Below, piece after piece: positions 18,974-27,221 of a stretch of 64,000 nt of DNA (within the stretch, counting starts at the first letter, position 1; every line of letters starts with the position of its first letter). Under the pieces are notes generated by a model. The model was not told where the DNA came from, searched no databases, and saw nothing but the letters and a program-made list of their open reading frames with translations. The translations under genes and the position numbers were made by a program. This DNA is from Bacteroidia bacterium (GTDB lineage: Bacteria; Bacteroidota; Bacteroidia; CAILMK01; JBBDIG01): the NCBI GenBank assembly GCA_040880525.1, contig JBBDIG010000042.1, forward strand, positions 33,549 through 97,548, given 5' to 3'.

Positions 18974-19783
18974 TCAATTATTATTAAGAATGTTATAAAA
19001 GAGCAAAATGGGAGTAGTAAAGGAGAGGACGGTGAGGGCGATCGTAAACCCTGATGTTCTTGAACCGATTATTCGCGTAATGGTCATAGGCTCCACATAA
19101 ATTATATCGTCTGCTCTGATGTAAAAAAACTCCGAGGAAAGGAATTCCCGCTTGGTAAGGTCCAAAGTATGAACAGTAATGGTATCTCCCGTTGTTCGCA
19201 AAAGCTTTACCTTTTTTCTCCTGGCTGTCTCCAGCAAATCCCCCGTTTCAGCAATTGCATCGAAGATTGAAACCTGCTCCTTAAAAAAAGTATATTGCCC
19301 CGGCAGCCTTACCTCTCCCAAAATGGTTACCCTGGTTCCGGGTATTCTTACGGTTACAAAAGCTCCTTTATATTGCTGCGAAATCGAATCCTGAAGTTCT
19401 TTTTCCAGTTCCTCCACACTTTTGCCATCCACAAAATATTTCCCAAAAAGCGGCAGCTCTATATAACCTTCCCGGTCCACCGTATAGCCATTCATGTAAA
19501 ACTGTGCATCGCTAAAGGCAACTCCCGTACCCGTCCGGTTTTGATAGACTCTCTTTAATATATCATTCGTCTCCTCGTAAAGAGAGGATAGCTGAACGAA
19601 CAACATATCATTTGCCCGGATAATGTATGAGTTCTGCTGATGGGGATTTACATAAGTGGTCTTCCCTTTTTCATCGCCTTTTGCCTGGAGATAAACAATC
19701 TTCCTGTTGGAGACGCAACCAGACATAAGAAATGAACCTGCTATTAGAAGGAGCAGGATGATCCTGAAGTGCTTAATTTCCAT
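18974..19783 (-). CDS. Polysaccharide export lipoprotein, Wza-like
   Basis: A 269-residue protein with a lipoprotein signal (hydrophobic 8-20, lipobox LMSGC). It has a poly-export domain (YIIRANDMLFVQLSS...), an SLBB-type segment (VTILGEVRLPGQYTFFKEQVSIFDAIAETGDL) and a C-terminal hydrophobic helix (TIALTVLSFTTPILLFYNIL), which could be the outer-membrane-spanning helix of the Wza ring. It forms the export channel with the Wzc-like kinase encoded directly downstream. It lies 265 bases after the sugar-transferase gene, in a gap holding a hairpin. Confidence 0.88.
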   Translation of the reverse strand: MEIKHFRIILLLLIAGSFLMSGCVSNRKIVYLQAKGDEKGKTTYVNPHQQNSYIIRANDMLFVQLSSLYEETNDILKRVYQNRTGTGVAFSDAQFYMNGYTVDREGYIELPLFGKYFVDGKSVEELEKELQDSISQQYKGAFVTVRIPGTRVTILGEVRLPGQYTFFKEQVSIFDAIAETGDLLETARRKKVKLLRTTGDTITVHTLDLTKREFLSSEFFYIRADDIIYVEPMTITRIIGSRTSGFTIALTVLSFTTPILLFYNILNNN

Positions 19784-19939
19784 AATTTTCCCAAAAATAC
19801 TGTCGGATGATCTAGAGTCCTTTCCCGATAATCAGACCATCCGGATGCTGTGAAAAAAAATCTTTCCCGTTTTTTTTTGAACCTGCAAAAATAGTTTAAA
19901 CATTCCAACAATGGTTTTCCAAGCCTATCTTCCTTCATT

Positions 19940-19965
19940 GCTAAAATAGCCAATCTATTTTTAGC
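19940..19965 (-). promoter_or_regulatory. Hairpin between the sugar-transferase and wza-like genes
   Basis: Arms GCTAAAATAG and CTATTTTTAGC, with a five-base loop and one bulge, lie in the 265-base gap inside the operon. There is no clear T tract on the transcribed strand. It could be an attenuator, an RNA-processing or stability element, or part of an internal promoter region. A second small hairpin (GCTAAG/CTTAGC, 20028-20044) sits just after the upstream stop codon. Confidence 0.35.
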
Positions 19966-20048
19966 AGATTAGGAATAAGGAACACAACGCTCAATATAAA
20001 CTTTATAGGTGGGGTGGGGAATGAACTGCTAAGCCAAACTTAGCATAG

Positions 20049-21161
20049 CTACTTGCTGCGTGCCTGCCTGGCAACTATATTATAAATAGCCTTCCAAAAA
20101 TATTTTATGTCCGTCAGTATCGGATTTTTTTGATAGGCTCTTAAATATCTCAATTCAGATTGCTGTATTTCTTCCAGCGTTTCAGGCATGTCTACATAGA
20201 ACGGAGGAATCAGGCCGGGTTTAAATTTCAGCCTTTCTTCCTGCAGTTCCGGGCTGTAAAGGCTGAGGTAATGACTGCTCAGCGGCCTTACACCTACCAA
20301 TTTCATCTCTCCCTTCAATAGATTCCATACCATTGGCAGTTCATCCAGCCAAAACTTCCGCAGCACCTTGCCGGCAGCAGAAACCCTGAAGTCCTCTTTG
20401 AATTTCCCTCCTTTGTCGAGGTTATTCATCTGATAAATGTATTCCTGCAAATATTCGGAATAGGCATACATGGTCCGCAGTTTATAAACCAGGATCGGCT
20501 TCCCGTTCTTGCCTATTCGTTTCATCTTGAAAATAGGACCATAAGAGGCATTCTTATCGAAAGTAGGTTCCTTTACCTTCTCTACTACATAATACTTTTT
20601 ATATCCAATAATGCGCTGATCAACAATCTTAAAACCATTTTTATATAACCGGCCTAGCGTTTCTGTATTCGAAATGACCTGGTTCCGTCCAGCCGTCATT
20701 TTAAAGTAAAGGCTACGGGTAAAACTAAGCTTTGGACATATCCTTTTGAATACAAAATCGCAGCTATAATAGAGACGCGCATACGTGGTGTGAAACTTAT
20801 CCAAAATCCGTTGCTTCCTGAGTGAATATGTTTCTGCACAACAAATGAAGCGGCCACCGGTAGAGAGCTTTTCATTAACCGTCTCAAAGAAATGGTTAAT
20901 GTCACTTATGTCATTGATACGTTTAAGGTTGACTATATTCTGGTAGTAGGCCTGGGGTAGATTCCGGATATTGAAAGCGGTTCTGGTCTTGAGAACACAG
21001 GTGTATGGTGAATCAGTATCCACATGAGCAGATATGTAATCTACGATTTCCGAATCAGAGTCAAAAGCTATCTGTTTCTCAATGCCTTGTTCAGCCGCAA
21101 TGTCCATTTCCAGTGCATTGGCCACAAAGCGATCCTCTTCCGTTGTAAATACTACTCCCAT
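20049..21161 (-). CDS. Initiating sugar-phosphate transferase fused to a non-membrane, methyltransferase-like N-terminus
   Basis: A 370-residue protein. Residues ~205-370 are a bacterial sugar transferase catalytic domain (WcaJ/WbaP type): GPIFKMKRIGKNGK, VYKLRTM, LRKFWLDELPMVWNLLKGEM, LVGVRPLS and KPGLIPPFY are all present. Such enzymes place the first sugar phosphate on undecaprenyl phosphate. Unusually, the N-terminal ~200 residues show no transmembrane helix. Segments such as LSTGGRFICCAETY and the following FKIVDQRIIGYKKYYVVEK resemble the second half of a class I methyltransferase-like fold, but no SAM-binding glycine loop is evident. It is the first gene of the exopolysaccharide operon, behind a -7 box at 21250. 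Confidence 0.82.
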   Translation of the reverse strand: MGVVFTTEEDRFVANALEMDIAAEQGIEKQIAFDSDSEIVDYISAHVDTDSPYTCVLKTRTAFNIRNLPQAYYQNIVNLKRINDISDINHFFETVNEKLSTGGRFICCAETYSLRKQRILDKFHTTYARLYYSCDFVFKRICPKLSFTRSLYFKMTAGRNQVISNTETLGRLYKNGFKIVDQRIIGYKKYYVVEKVKEPTFDKNASYGPIFKMKRIGKNGKPILVYKLRTMYAYSEYLQEYIYQMNNLDKGGKFKEDFRVSAAGKVLRKFWLDELPMVWNLLKGEMKLVGVRPLSSHYLSLYSPELQEERLKFKPGLIPPFYVDMPETLEEIQQSELRYLRAYQKNPILTDIKYFWKAIYNIVARQARSK

Positions 21162-21249
21162 AGCTTTGATTGTTAAAAAGTGAACTAACCGTTTTTCCTC
21201 AAAAATATATTTTTCATGTCATTCAATAGGTTTTTGTAGATTGTGAGAG

Positions 21250-21281
21250 CAAAGGTATTAAAATATATTATAAATTTCACA
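21250..21281 (-). promoter_or_regulatory. Predicted promoter of the exopolysaccharide operon
   Basis: On the minus strand TACCTTTG (21250-21257) matches TAnnTTTG. A TGTG about 20 bases further upstream is a weak -33 element. It would start transcription roughly 80 bases before the ATG at 21161. The remaining bases between about 21282 and 21605 show no gene. Confidence 0.5.
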
Positions 21282-21605
21282 TAATGATAAAAAAGATATT
21301 ATTATGTCCACTTCTTACATGATTAACGTACTGTTCTATCAAAAACACTATTTACAGAGGAGGAGAAGTATTTTGAACAGGCCTTAGATCAATAATCCTT
21401 ATGAAGCTTAAAGATGCTGATAATTACCGATAAATTGCATCTAAGGCTTTGCAAAGTTAATAAATCTTACAGAAGCTATAATTGTTCATGGAAAAGGAAA
21501 AAAGTTGTGTTTTCATCTATAAAATATTCTGAAGTATACCATGTTTCCCAAACATATTCCAGCGATAGAGTTGAATGGAGAACAGGAAAAAACCTCATTC
21601 ATAAA

Positions 21606-21629
21606 AATACCGGAGGCGTCTCCGGTATT
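21606..21629 (-). terminator. Rho-independent terminator of the DUF2795 gene
   Basis: A perfect 10-bp stem (AATACCGGAG/CTCCGGTATT) with a GCGT loop. On the minus strand it is followed by a T-rich run, and it lies about 40 bases after the stop of the 21670-21891 gene. A shorter T-rich tract on the other side could let it act in both directions. Confidence 0.85.
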
Positions 21630-21669
21630 TCTTAGTCATGCATATAATAGTCCTGATGAGAGGCTGGCC

Positions 21670-21891
21670 CTAAAGCTCGTCTTCATTGAAGAAGTATTCA
21701 TCGTGGGTAGGATAATCCGGCCAGATTTCTTCGATTGCCTCGTAAGGCTCGCCATCATCCTCCAGTTCCTGCAGGTTTTCAATGAGTTCAAGAGGCGCCC
21801 CTGAACGAATGGCGTAATCAATGAGCTCATCTTTAGTAGCTGGCCAGGGGGCGTCATCAAGATGTTGAGCCAGTTCTAAAGTCCAATACAT
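21670..21891 (-). CDS. Small acidic DUF2795 protein
   Basis: A 73-residue, strongly acidic protein (WPATKDELIDYAIRSGAP, then NLQELEDDGEPYEAIEEIWPDY). It matches the compact helical DUF2795 domain, which is widespread and of unknown function. It is monocistronic, with its own -7 box at 21915 and a strong terminator. It is divergent from mfd. Confidence 0.85.
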   Translation of the reverse strand: MYWTLELAQHLDDAPWPATKDELIDYAIRSGAPLELIENLQELEDDGEPYEAIEEIWPDYPTHDEYFFNEDEL

Positions 21892-21914
21892 AAATACATC
21901 CTTTAATTTTGCCG

Positions 21915-21922
21915 CAAAAGTA
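21915..21922 (-). promoter_or_regulatory. -7 box of the DUF2795 gene (TACTTTTG)
   Basis: TACTTTTG on the minus strand fits TAnnTTTG, 24 bases upstream of the ATG at 21891. No clear -33 element was seen. Confidence 0.5.
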
Positions 21923-22027
21923 AAATTTCTACTATAAAATATTGGTGATGTTAAAATTTACCTGAAAGATAATTTTGACACACCTGAATCCTGAATTTTG
22001 GCCGGTGGGCCACTCAGAACATAATGA

Positions 22028-25000
22028 ATGAAAAAGGTAGTTTTGCCGACCGCAAATGGTCTTTTTCAAAAAATCCACGGTTGGCAAAACTTGAACCATA
22101 AAGAGCTCATTCAACGATACCGGCAGCAGCCGCAAATAGAAGAGATTTGTGCTTCCCTGTCACTGTCTTCAAAGGTGAATCTTCATCTTAAAGGATTGGT
22201 TGGTTCTTCCAAAAGCCTCGTGGCCGCTTCTGTATTTGAATCTGCTGACCTCTTTCATCTTTATATCCTGCCTTCCAGAGAGGAGGCTTCTTATTTTGCA
22301 GATGACCTTGCAACGTTTCAGGAACCGAAACAGGTGCTCTTTTTCCCATCTCCTTTTAAAAAAGAGGGCAGTTATGACAGGATCAGCAATACGGCCATCA
22401 TGGAGCGTACAGAGGTTATTGACCGGCTCAAACGAAGCAAAAGGCCACTCCACCTCGTAACATATCCCGAAGCCCTGTGCGAGAAAATCGCTTCAAGAGA
22501 GGATCTTCAGCAGAATACTTTCGATCTGAAGGTAGGAGACGATCTGGATGTGGATTTTGCGATTGACTTTCTCGTGGATTCCGATTTTGAACGCACGGAT
22601 TTCGTATATGAACCGGGCACTTTCTCTATTCGCGGAGGTATCATTGACATATTTTCCTACGCTTACGAATTGCCCTACCGCATCGAACTATATGAAGACA
22701 AGATCGAATCCATCCGGGCTTTCGATCTTGACTCCCAGCTTTCTATGCGGAACATGAGCTCTATCAGCATTGTACCCAATCTGGATGAAAATCAGAACAT
22801 ACTTCTCCGGGTAAGCCTGCTTGAATTTATAGATAAAAATACAGTCCTGTGGAGCGCTGACCTTTCCTATTGTCTTAGCCTGCTGAAGAAGATTGTGGCA
22901 TCGGCACAAGAAGTTTTTAATGCTAATCCAGAGATCATTCCCGTGGCTGCTGATGAATTTTTAATCGAAGAAAAAACATTCCGGAAAAAACTGCAGGAAT
23001 TCAGGATAGTTGAAATGTCAGCTAAATCCCACTTTAAGGCCGGGAAAACGTATGAATTCAACATTACTCCACAGCCTCCTTTCAATCGAAATTTTGACCT
23101 GCTGGCAGAATCGCTCTCAGCCAATAGCGCAAAACGCTTCCGGAACCTGATCTTTTCCGAATCTGCCAAACAGGTGGAGCGTATCTATGCTATTTTCCAG
23201 GATCTGGAGAAAGATGTTGAGTTCACTCCTATCTATAAAAGCCTGTCAGAAGGATTCATAGATTCTTCCACCAACATTGCCGTATTTACTGAACATCAGA
23301 TCTTTTCGCGCTACCACCGCTCACGCTACAACAAATCTTTTTCAGGAAAGCAGGCACTGACCCTGAAAGAGCTCTATGAACTGAAGCCTGGCGACTTCGT
23401 AACGCACATTGATCATGGAGTGGGAATCTTCTCAGGACTGGAAAAAATTGAAGTGAATGGGAAAATGAATGAGGCCGTGAGGCTTTCATACAAGGACAAC
23501 GACCTCCTGTATGTCAATATCCATTCACTGCACAAAATCTCGCGGTTTATTGGGAAAGAAGGTAAAAAGCCCAGGCTCAATAAGCTCGGCACGAATACCT
23601 GGGAAAACCTGAAGAATAAGACGAAGAAGAAAGTAAAAGATATTGCCCGCGATCTTATTAAACTTTATGCAGAACGAAAGGCGCGTACAGGATTCGCGTT
23701 TCAGCCGGATACTTATCTGCAAACTGAGTTGGAAGCATCCTTTATATATGAAGATACGCCAGATCAGGGAAAATCTACAGAAGATGTAAAACGCGACATG
23801 GAGGCACCCCACCCCATGGATCGTCTGGTATGCGGGGATGTGGGTTTTGGGAAAACGGAGATCGCCATCAGGTCTGCCTTCAAAGCTGCAACAGATGGAA
23901 AACAGGTGGCTGTGCTCGTGCCTACCACAGTGCTGGCGGCTCAGCACCATAAAACGTTTACGGAGCGGCTGAAGGATTTCCCGGTTACCATTGATTATGT
24001 GTCGCGGTTTAAAAGCACCCAGCAACAGCGCAACACGCTGGAGCGGCTTTCGGAAGGCAAGCTGGATATTCTCATCGGAACTCACCGACTGCTGGGTAAG
24101 GACATTAAGTTTAAAGACCTTGGCCTTTTAATTATTGATGAAGAACAAAAATTTGGCGTAGCAGCCAAAGAGAAACTCCGGGCCTTAAAGGTAAACGTGG
24201 ATACATTGACGCTGACGGCCACTCCTATCCCGCGTACATTGCAGTTTTCACTAATGGGCTCCCGGGATTTATCCGTGATCAATACACCTCCGCCCAACCG
24301 ACAGCCCATTGAAACTACGGTGACCCTCTTTGACCAGGAACTGATACGGGATGCCATTGAATATGAAATGGACCGTGGGGGCCAGATATTTTTTGTGCAT
24401 AACCGCATCAAGGATATCCACCAGATGGCCGATCTGATCCGTGCACTGGTGCCACAGGCCAAAGTAGGCATAGGCCACGGACAAATGGAGGGAAAGGAGC
24501 TGGAAGAGGTAATGATGAATTTCGTGGAAGGATTCTATGATGTTCTGGTTTCTACCAGCATTATAGAATCAGGACTGGATATTTCTAATGCCAATACCAT
24601 CATCATCAATCAGGCGCAGAACTTTGGCCTGAGCGATCTCTACCAGATGCGGGGCCGGGTGGGCCGGAGCAACCAAAAAGCGTATGCCTACCTGCTTACT
24701 CCTCCGAAAGTAGCCATGACAAGCGAAGCCCGCAAACGCCTCGCGGCTATTGAGGAGTTCTCTGAACTAGGCAGTGGATTCCACATTGCGATGAAGGACC
24801 TTGATATCCGGGGAGCTGGAAACCTGCTTGGGGCCGAACAAAGTGGTTTTATCAGCGAGATAGGTTTTGATATGTATCAGAAAATCCTGGATGAAGCGAT
24901 GCATGAACTCAGGGACGAGGAGTTCAAAGACCTGTTTTCGGGAAAGGATGACCGGCCTCTGGTTTACGAATGTCAAATTGATACCGATTTTGAATTATTG

Positions 25001-25417
25001 ATCCCGGACAAATATATCAGCAATGTGAACGAACGGGTTTCCATTTACAATGAAATGAATCAGGTGAAAAATGAGGAAGCCCTGCTGACCTTTCAGAAAC
25101 ATCTGACGGATCGTTTCGGAAAAATCCCGAAGCAAACACTGGAGCTCATGGACGCCATCCGTCTGAAGTGGCTGGCGCAAAATGCAGGAATAGGAAAGAT
25201 CAACCTGAAGAATCAAAAACTCAAGGCCAGTTTTGCTGCTAATGCTGACAGCGACTATTACCAATCAGCCCCGTTTGGCCGCATTCTGCAATATGTTCAG
25301 GATCACCCTCAGCAGTGCAAATTCGAGCAAAAAGGCGAGCAACTGACGCTAAGGTTACATCCTGTGCGATCCATTCATGAGGCACTTTCTGTTTTTCATG
25401 CGTTTATAGCATCCTGA
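22028..25417 (+). CDS. mfd: Transcription-repair coupling factor Mfd
   Basis: A 1129-residue protein of the usual length for this phylum. The N-terminal UvrB-homology region recruits UvrA. The RNA-polymerase-interaction domain is visible as LKPGDFVTHIDHGVGIFSGLEK. The RecG-like translocase has Walker A GDVGFGKTE (~residue 603), a DEEQ box (LLIIDEEQKFGV), TATPIPRTL and the QMRGRVGRS motif. The C-terminal TRCF domain (FELLIPDKYI...) follows. Mfd removes stalled RNA polymerase at lesions and hands the site to nucleotide excision repair. The ATG at 22028 gives the expected N-terminus. A single-gene unit appears likely. Confidence 0.97.
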   Translation: MKKVVLPTANGLFQKIHGWQNLNHKELIQRYRQQPQIEEICASLSLSSKVNLHLKGLVGSSKSLVAASVFESADLFHLYILPSREEASYFADDLATFQEPKQVLFFPSPFKKEGSYDRISNTAIMERTEVIDRLKRSKRPLHLVTYPEALCEKIASREDLQQNTFDLKVGDDLDVDFAIDFLVDSDFERTDFVYEPGTFSIRGGIIDIFSYAYELPYRIELYEDKIESIRAFDLDSQLSMRNMSSISIVPNLDENQNILLRVSLLEFIDKNTVLWSADLSYCLSLLKKIVASAQEVFNANPEIIPVAADEFLIEEKTFRKKLQEFRIVEMSAKSHFKAGKTYEFNITPQPPFNRNFDLLAESLSANSAKRFRNLIFSESAKQVERIYAIFQDLEKDVEFTPIYKSLSEGFIDSSTNIAVFTEHQIFSRYHRSRYNKSFSGKQALTLKELYELKPGDFVTHIDHGVGIFSGLEKIEVNGKMNEAVRLSYKDNDLLYVNIHSLHKISRFIGKEGKKPRLNKLGTNTWENLKNKTKKKVKDIARDLIKLYAERKARTGFAFQPDTYLQTELEASFIYEDTPDQGKSTEDVKRDMEAPHPMDRLVCGDVGFGKTEIAIRSAFKAATDGKQVAVLVPTTVLAAQHHKTFTERLKDFPVTIDYVSRFKSTQQQRNTLERLSEGKLDILIGTHRLLGKDIKFKDLGLLIIDEEQKFGVAAKEKLRALKVNVDTLTLTATPIPRTLQFSLMGSRDLSVINTPPPNRQPIETTVTLFDQELIRDAIEYEMDRGGQIFFVHNRIKDIHQMADLIRALVPQAKVGIGHGQMEGKELEEVMMNFVEGFYDVLVSTSIIESGLDISNANTIIINQAQNFGLSDLYQMRGRVGRSNQKAYAYLLTPPKVAMTSEARKRLAAIEEFSELGSGFHIAMKDLDIRGAGNLLGAEQSGFISEIGFDMYQKILDEAMHELRDEEFKDLFSGKDDRPLVYECQIDTDFELLIPDKYISNVNERVSIYNEMNQVKNEEALLTFQKHLTDRFGKIPKQTLELMDAIRLKWLAQNAGIGKINLKNQKLKASFAANADSDYYQSAPFGRILQYVQDHPQQCKFEQKGEQLTLRLHPVRSIHEALSVFHAFIAS

Positions 25418-25450
25418 GCAATACTTTCCTTTCTACAATTCCTGCAACGT

Positions 25451-25530
25451 AATCCGATATTATTATGATATAAATGGATCCTAATCCGAAATAATTATGA
25501 TATATTTGGATTACAATCCGATATTATGAT
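25451..25530 (+). repeat. Three tandem 32-bp repeats running into the ATPase start codon
   Basis: Units begin with AATCCGA at 25451, 25483 and 25515, an exact 32-base period; the third is partial and contains the ATG at 25526. Each unit has AATCCGAWATWATTATGATA-like sequence, and the junctions form inverted repeats (GGATT-AC-AATCC between units 2 and 3). A TATATTTG -7 box (25501-25508) lies inside unit 2. The arrangement fits an operator array for autoregulation; it is not followed by a rep gene. Confidence 0.8.
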
Positions 25531-26650
25531 AAAACGCGTTCAGCTTGAATTTGCCATAGAGCGACTTTTTAAGGGAAAGGCGCTCATCATTTTTGGTGGC
25601 AGGCAGGTAGGGAAAACTACCTTTTGCGAACAGCTTCTGGTACGGGTGGACCGCAAGACACTTCGTCTGAACGGAGATGATGCCGATACCCGTGAATTGC
25701 TGCGACAGCCCAATGCCACGCTCCTCCGGCAAATCATTGGCGACCACGAAATCCTCTTTATTGACGAAGCCCAGCGAATAGAGGAGGCCGGGCTGCTGCT
25801 GAAGATCATTGTGGACCAGATACCGGAGGTACAAGTGATAGCTACCGGCTCCTCCTCGTTTGAACTGGCCGGCAGCATCAATGAGCCGCTTACTGGCAGG
25901 AAGTACGTGCTACAGCTTTCGCCCTTCTCATTTCAGGAGTTGATACAGGAAACCGATTTCCTGACCGAGAGGCGGCTGCTGGAACAACGACTGGTCTATG
26001 GCGCCTATCCTGAAATTGTAGTAAAGCCACAACAAGCAGAGGAGCACCTGAAGCTGATTGCCGAGAGCTATCTTTACAAAGACCTGTTTCAGCTTGAGAA
26101 AATAAAGAAGCCGCGCCTTTTCCAAAAGATCGTAAAAGCGCTTGCCCTGCAGGTGCAGAATGAGGTGAGCTCGCAGGAAATAAGCCGGCTGGTACAGGCA
26201 GATGGGAAAACCGTGGAAAAGTACATTGACCTGCTCGAACAGGCTTTTGTAATATTCATCCTGCCCTCCTACAGCCGCAATGTGCGAAACGAGATCAGGA
26301 AAGGAAAGAAAATCTACTTTTACGACAACGGGATCATCAATGCCATTACGGGGAATTTCAATCCGGTTATTTCCAGAAGCGATATAGGTGCGCTATGGGA
26401 AAACTACGTGGTGAGCGAGCGCAGGAAGTTCCTGCAACAACAAAATATCAATGCCGCAACTTATTTCTGGCGTACTACTCAAAAGCAGGAGATTGATTAC
26501 ATTGAAGAAACATCGGATGAACTTTTAGCCGCAGAAATTAAATGGAATCCAAAAACAAAAGCTAAAATTCCTTTGACTTTTAAAAATGCTTATCCGGAGG
26601 CTAAAACTAAATTAATTACACCCGATAATTTTTATGAATTTTTAAAATGA
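25526..26650 (+). CDS. AAA-type ATPase with DUF4143 C-terminus
   Basis: A 374-residue protein. The Walker A is GGRQVGKTTF (near residue 25), the Walker B is EILFIDEAQRIEE, and the sensor is VIATGSSSFEL. These are the marks of the AAA_14/DUF4143 ATPase family. The C-terminal half (ALWENYVVSERRKFLQQ, TYFWRTTQKQEIDYIEE, LLAAEIKWNPK) is the DUF4143 region, with a nuclease-like E/D-x-E-x-K pattern. The family is widespread, patchily distributed and of unknown function; a link to mobile elements has been suspected. Expression probably depends on the tandem repeats that overlap its start. A truncated coding remnant follows immediately, hinting that this gene inserted into another locus. Confidence 0.88.
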   Translation: MIKRVQLEFAIERLFKGKALIIFGGRQVGKTTFCEQLLVRVDRKTLRLNGDDADTRELLRQPNATLLRQIIGDHEILFIDEAQRIEEAGLLLKIIVDQIPEVQVIATGSSSFELAGSINEPLTGRKYVLQLSPFSFQELIQETDFLTERRLLEQRLVYGAYPEIVVKPQQAEEHLKLIAESYLYKDLFQLEKIKKPRLFQKIVKALALQVQNEVSSQEISRLVQADGKTVEKYIDLLEQAFVIFILPSYSRNVRNEIRKGKKIYFYDNGIINAITGNFNPVISRSDIGALWENYVVSERRKFLQQQNINAATYFWRTTQKQEIDYIEETSDELLAAEIKWNPKTKAKIPLTFKNAYPEAKTKLITPDNFYEFLK

Positions 26651-26651
26651 G

Positions 26652-26786
26652 GGAAGCCATTGGCATCCCCTGGATATTTCGCTATCCCTTGCTATTGTGG
26701 GAAGTATAATTGCCGTCTCAATACTCGCCTCCCTGCTATTTCCCAGGAAAGGAATGAATCCGGTTGATCCCTACCCCGGCCAATAA
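26652..26786 (+). pseudogene. C-terminal remnant of an integral membrane protein (TerC-like)
   Basis: Directly after the ATPase stop, another frame stays open to TAA at 26784. It reads HWHPLDISLSLAIVGSI, then a hydrophobic helix ending in ASLLFPRKG and a short polar tail. The layout (short loop, xSLxxxxxxxxxxSxxASL helix, basic end) resembles the last helix of TerC/Alx family proteins. There is no start codon and no N-terminal part in the window. TerC is only my best guess; that it is a membrane-protein remnant is more secure. Confidence 0.4.
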
Positions 26787-26814
26787 ATTTCGTCCGAAAA
26801 AAATCTCTAAAAAA

Positions 26815-26865
26815 TTTGCGCAAGTGATCTTTTGCACATATATTTGCAAGCGATTGTTTGCGCAT
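26815..26865 (+). promoter_or_regulatory. Promoter with two direct 20-bp repeats (ArsR-type operator)
   Basis: TTTG (26815-26818) and TATATTTG (26839-26846), 20 bases apart, match the Bacteroidota promoter. Two copies of GCAAGYGATYNTTTGCRCAT lie at 26820-26839, between the two boxes, and at 26846-26865, just after the -7 box. This is a natural site for autorepression by the ArsR-type regulator encoded downstream. Confidence 0.7.
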
Positions 26866-26873
26866 TAAAGGAA

Positions 26874-27200
26874 ATGATGAGAAGAGATGTTTTTCATGCG
26901 ATTGCCGATCCTACACGGAGGGCTATTCTGACTTTGCTGGCGGTTCAGGCCTTGACTCCAAATGCCATTGCGGGTCATTTTGATACAACCCGGCAAGCCG
27001 TGTCCAATCACATCAGAATATTGGCTGAATGCGAATTATTGAAGCAGGAAAAGCAAGGACGAGAAATCATTTATCATTTCAATCCTGACAAGATGGACGA
27101 AGTAAATATTTGGCTTGAAAAGCTGAGAGAACTTTGGGAAACCCGGTTCGGCCAGCTTGACCAGGTTCTGAAAAAGATGGATTCCAAAAATAAATCATAA
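26874..27200 (+). CDS. ArsR/SdpR-family winged-helix repressor
   Basis: About 108 residues. It reads [17 protein letters not shown], then a helix-turn-helix ([26 protein letters not shown]) and the wing ([13 protein letters not shown]), the standard ArsR fold. There is no cysteine metal site of the ArsR/SmtB type, so it is closer to the SdpR-like group usually paired with AHSA1 genes. I start at ATG 26874 (or the adjacent 26877) because the upstream ATG at 26832 lies inside the promoter. It likely represses its own operon through the repeats at 26820-26865. Confidence 0.9.
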   Translation: MMRRDVFHAIADPTRRAILTLLAVQALTPNAIAGHFDTTRQAVSNHIRILAECELLKQEKQGREIIYHFNPDKMDEVNIWLEKLRELWETRFGQLDQVLKKMDSKNKS

Positions 27201-27221
27201 ACCAATTAAAAATTCAAACAC

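Noticed and set aside
25451..25530. Tandem repeats as replication iterons
   Set aside because: No rep, parA or dnaA-box cluster is present; the repeats overlap a promoter and start codon, which fits an operator better.
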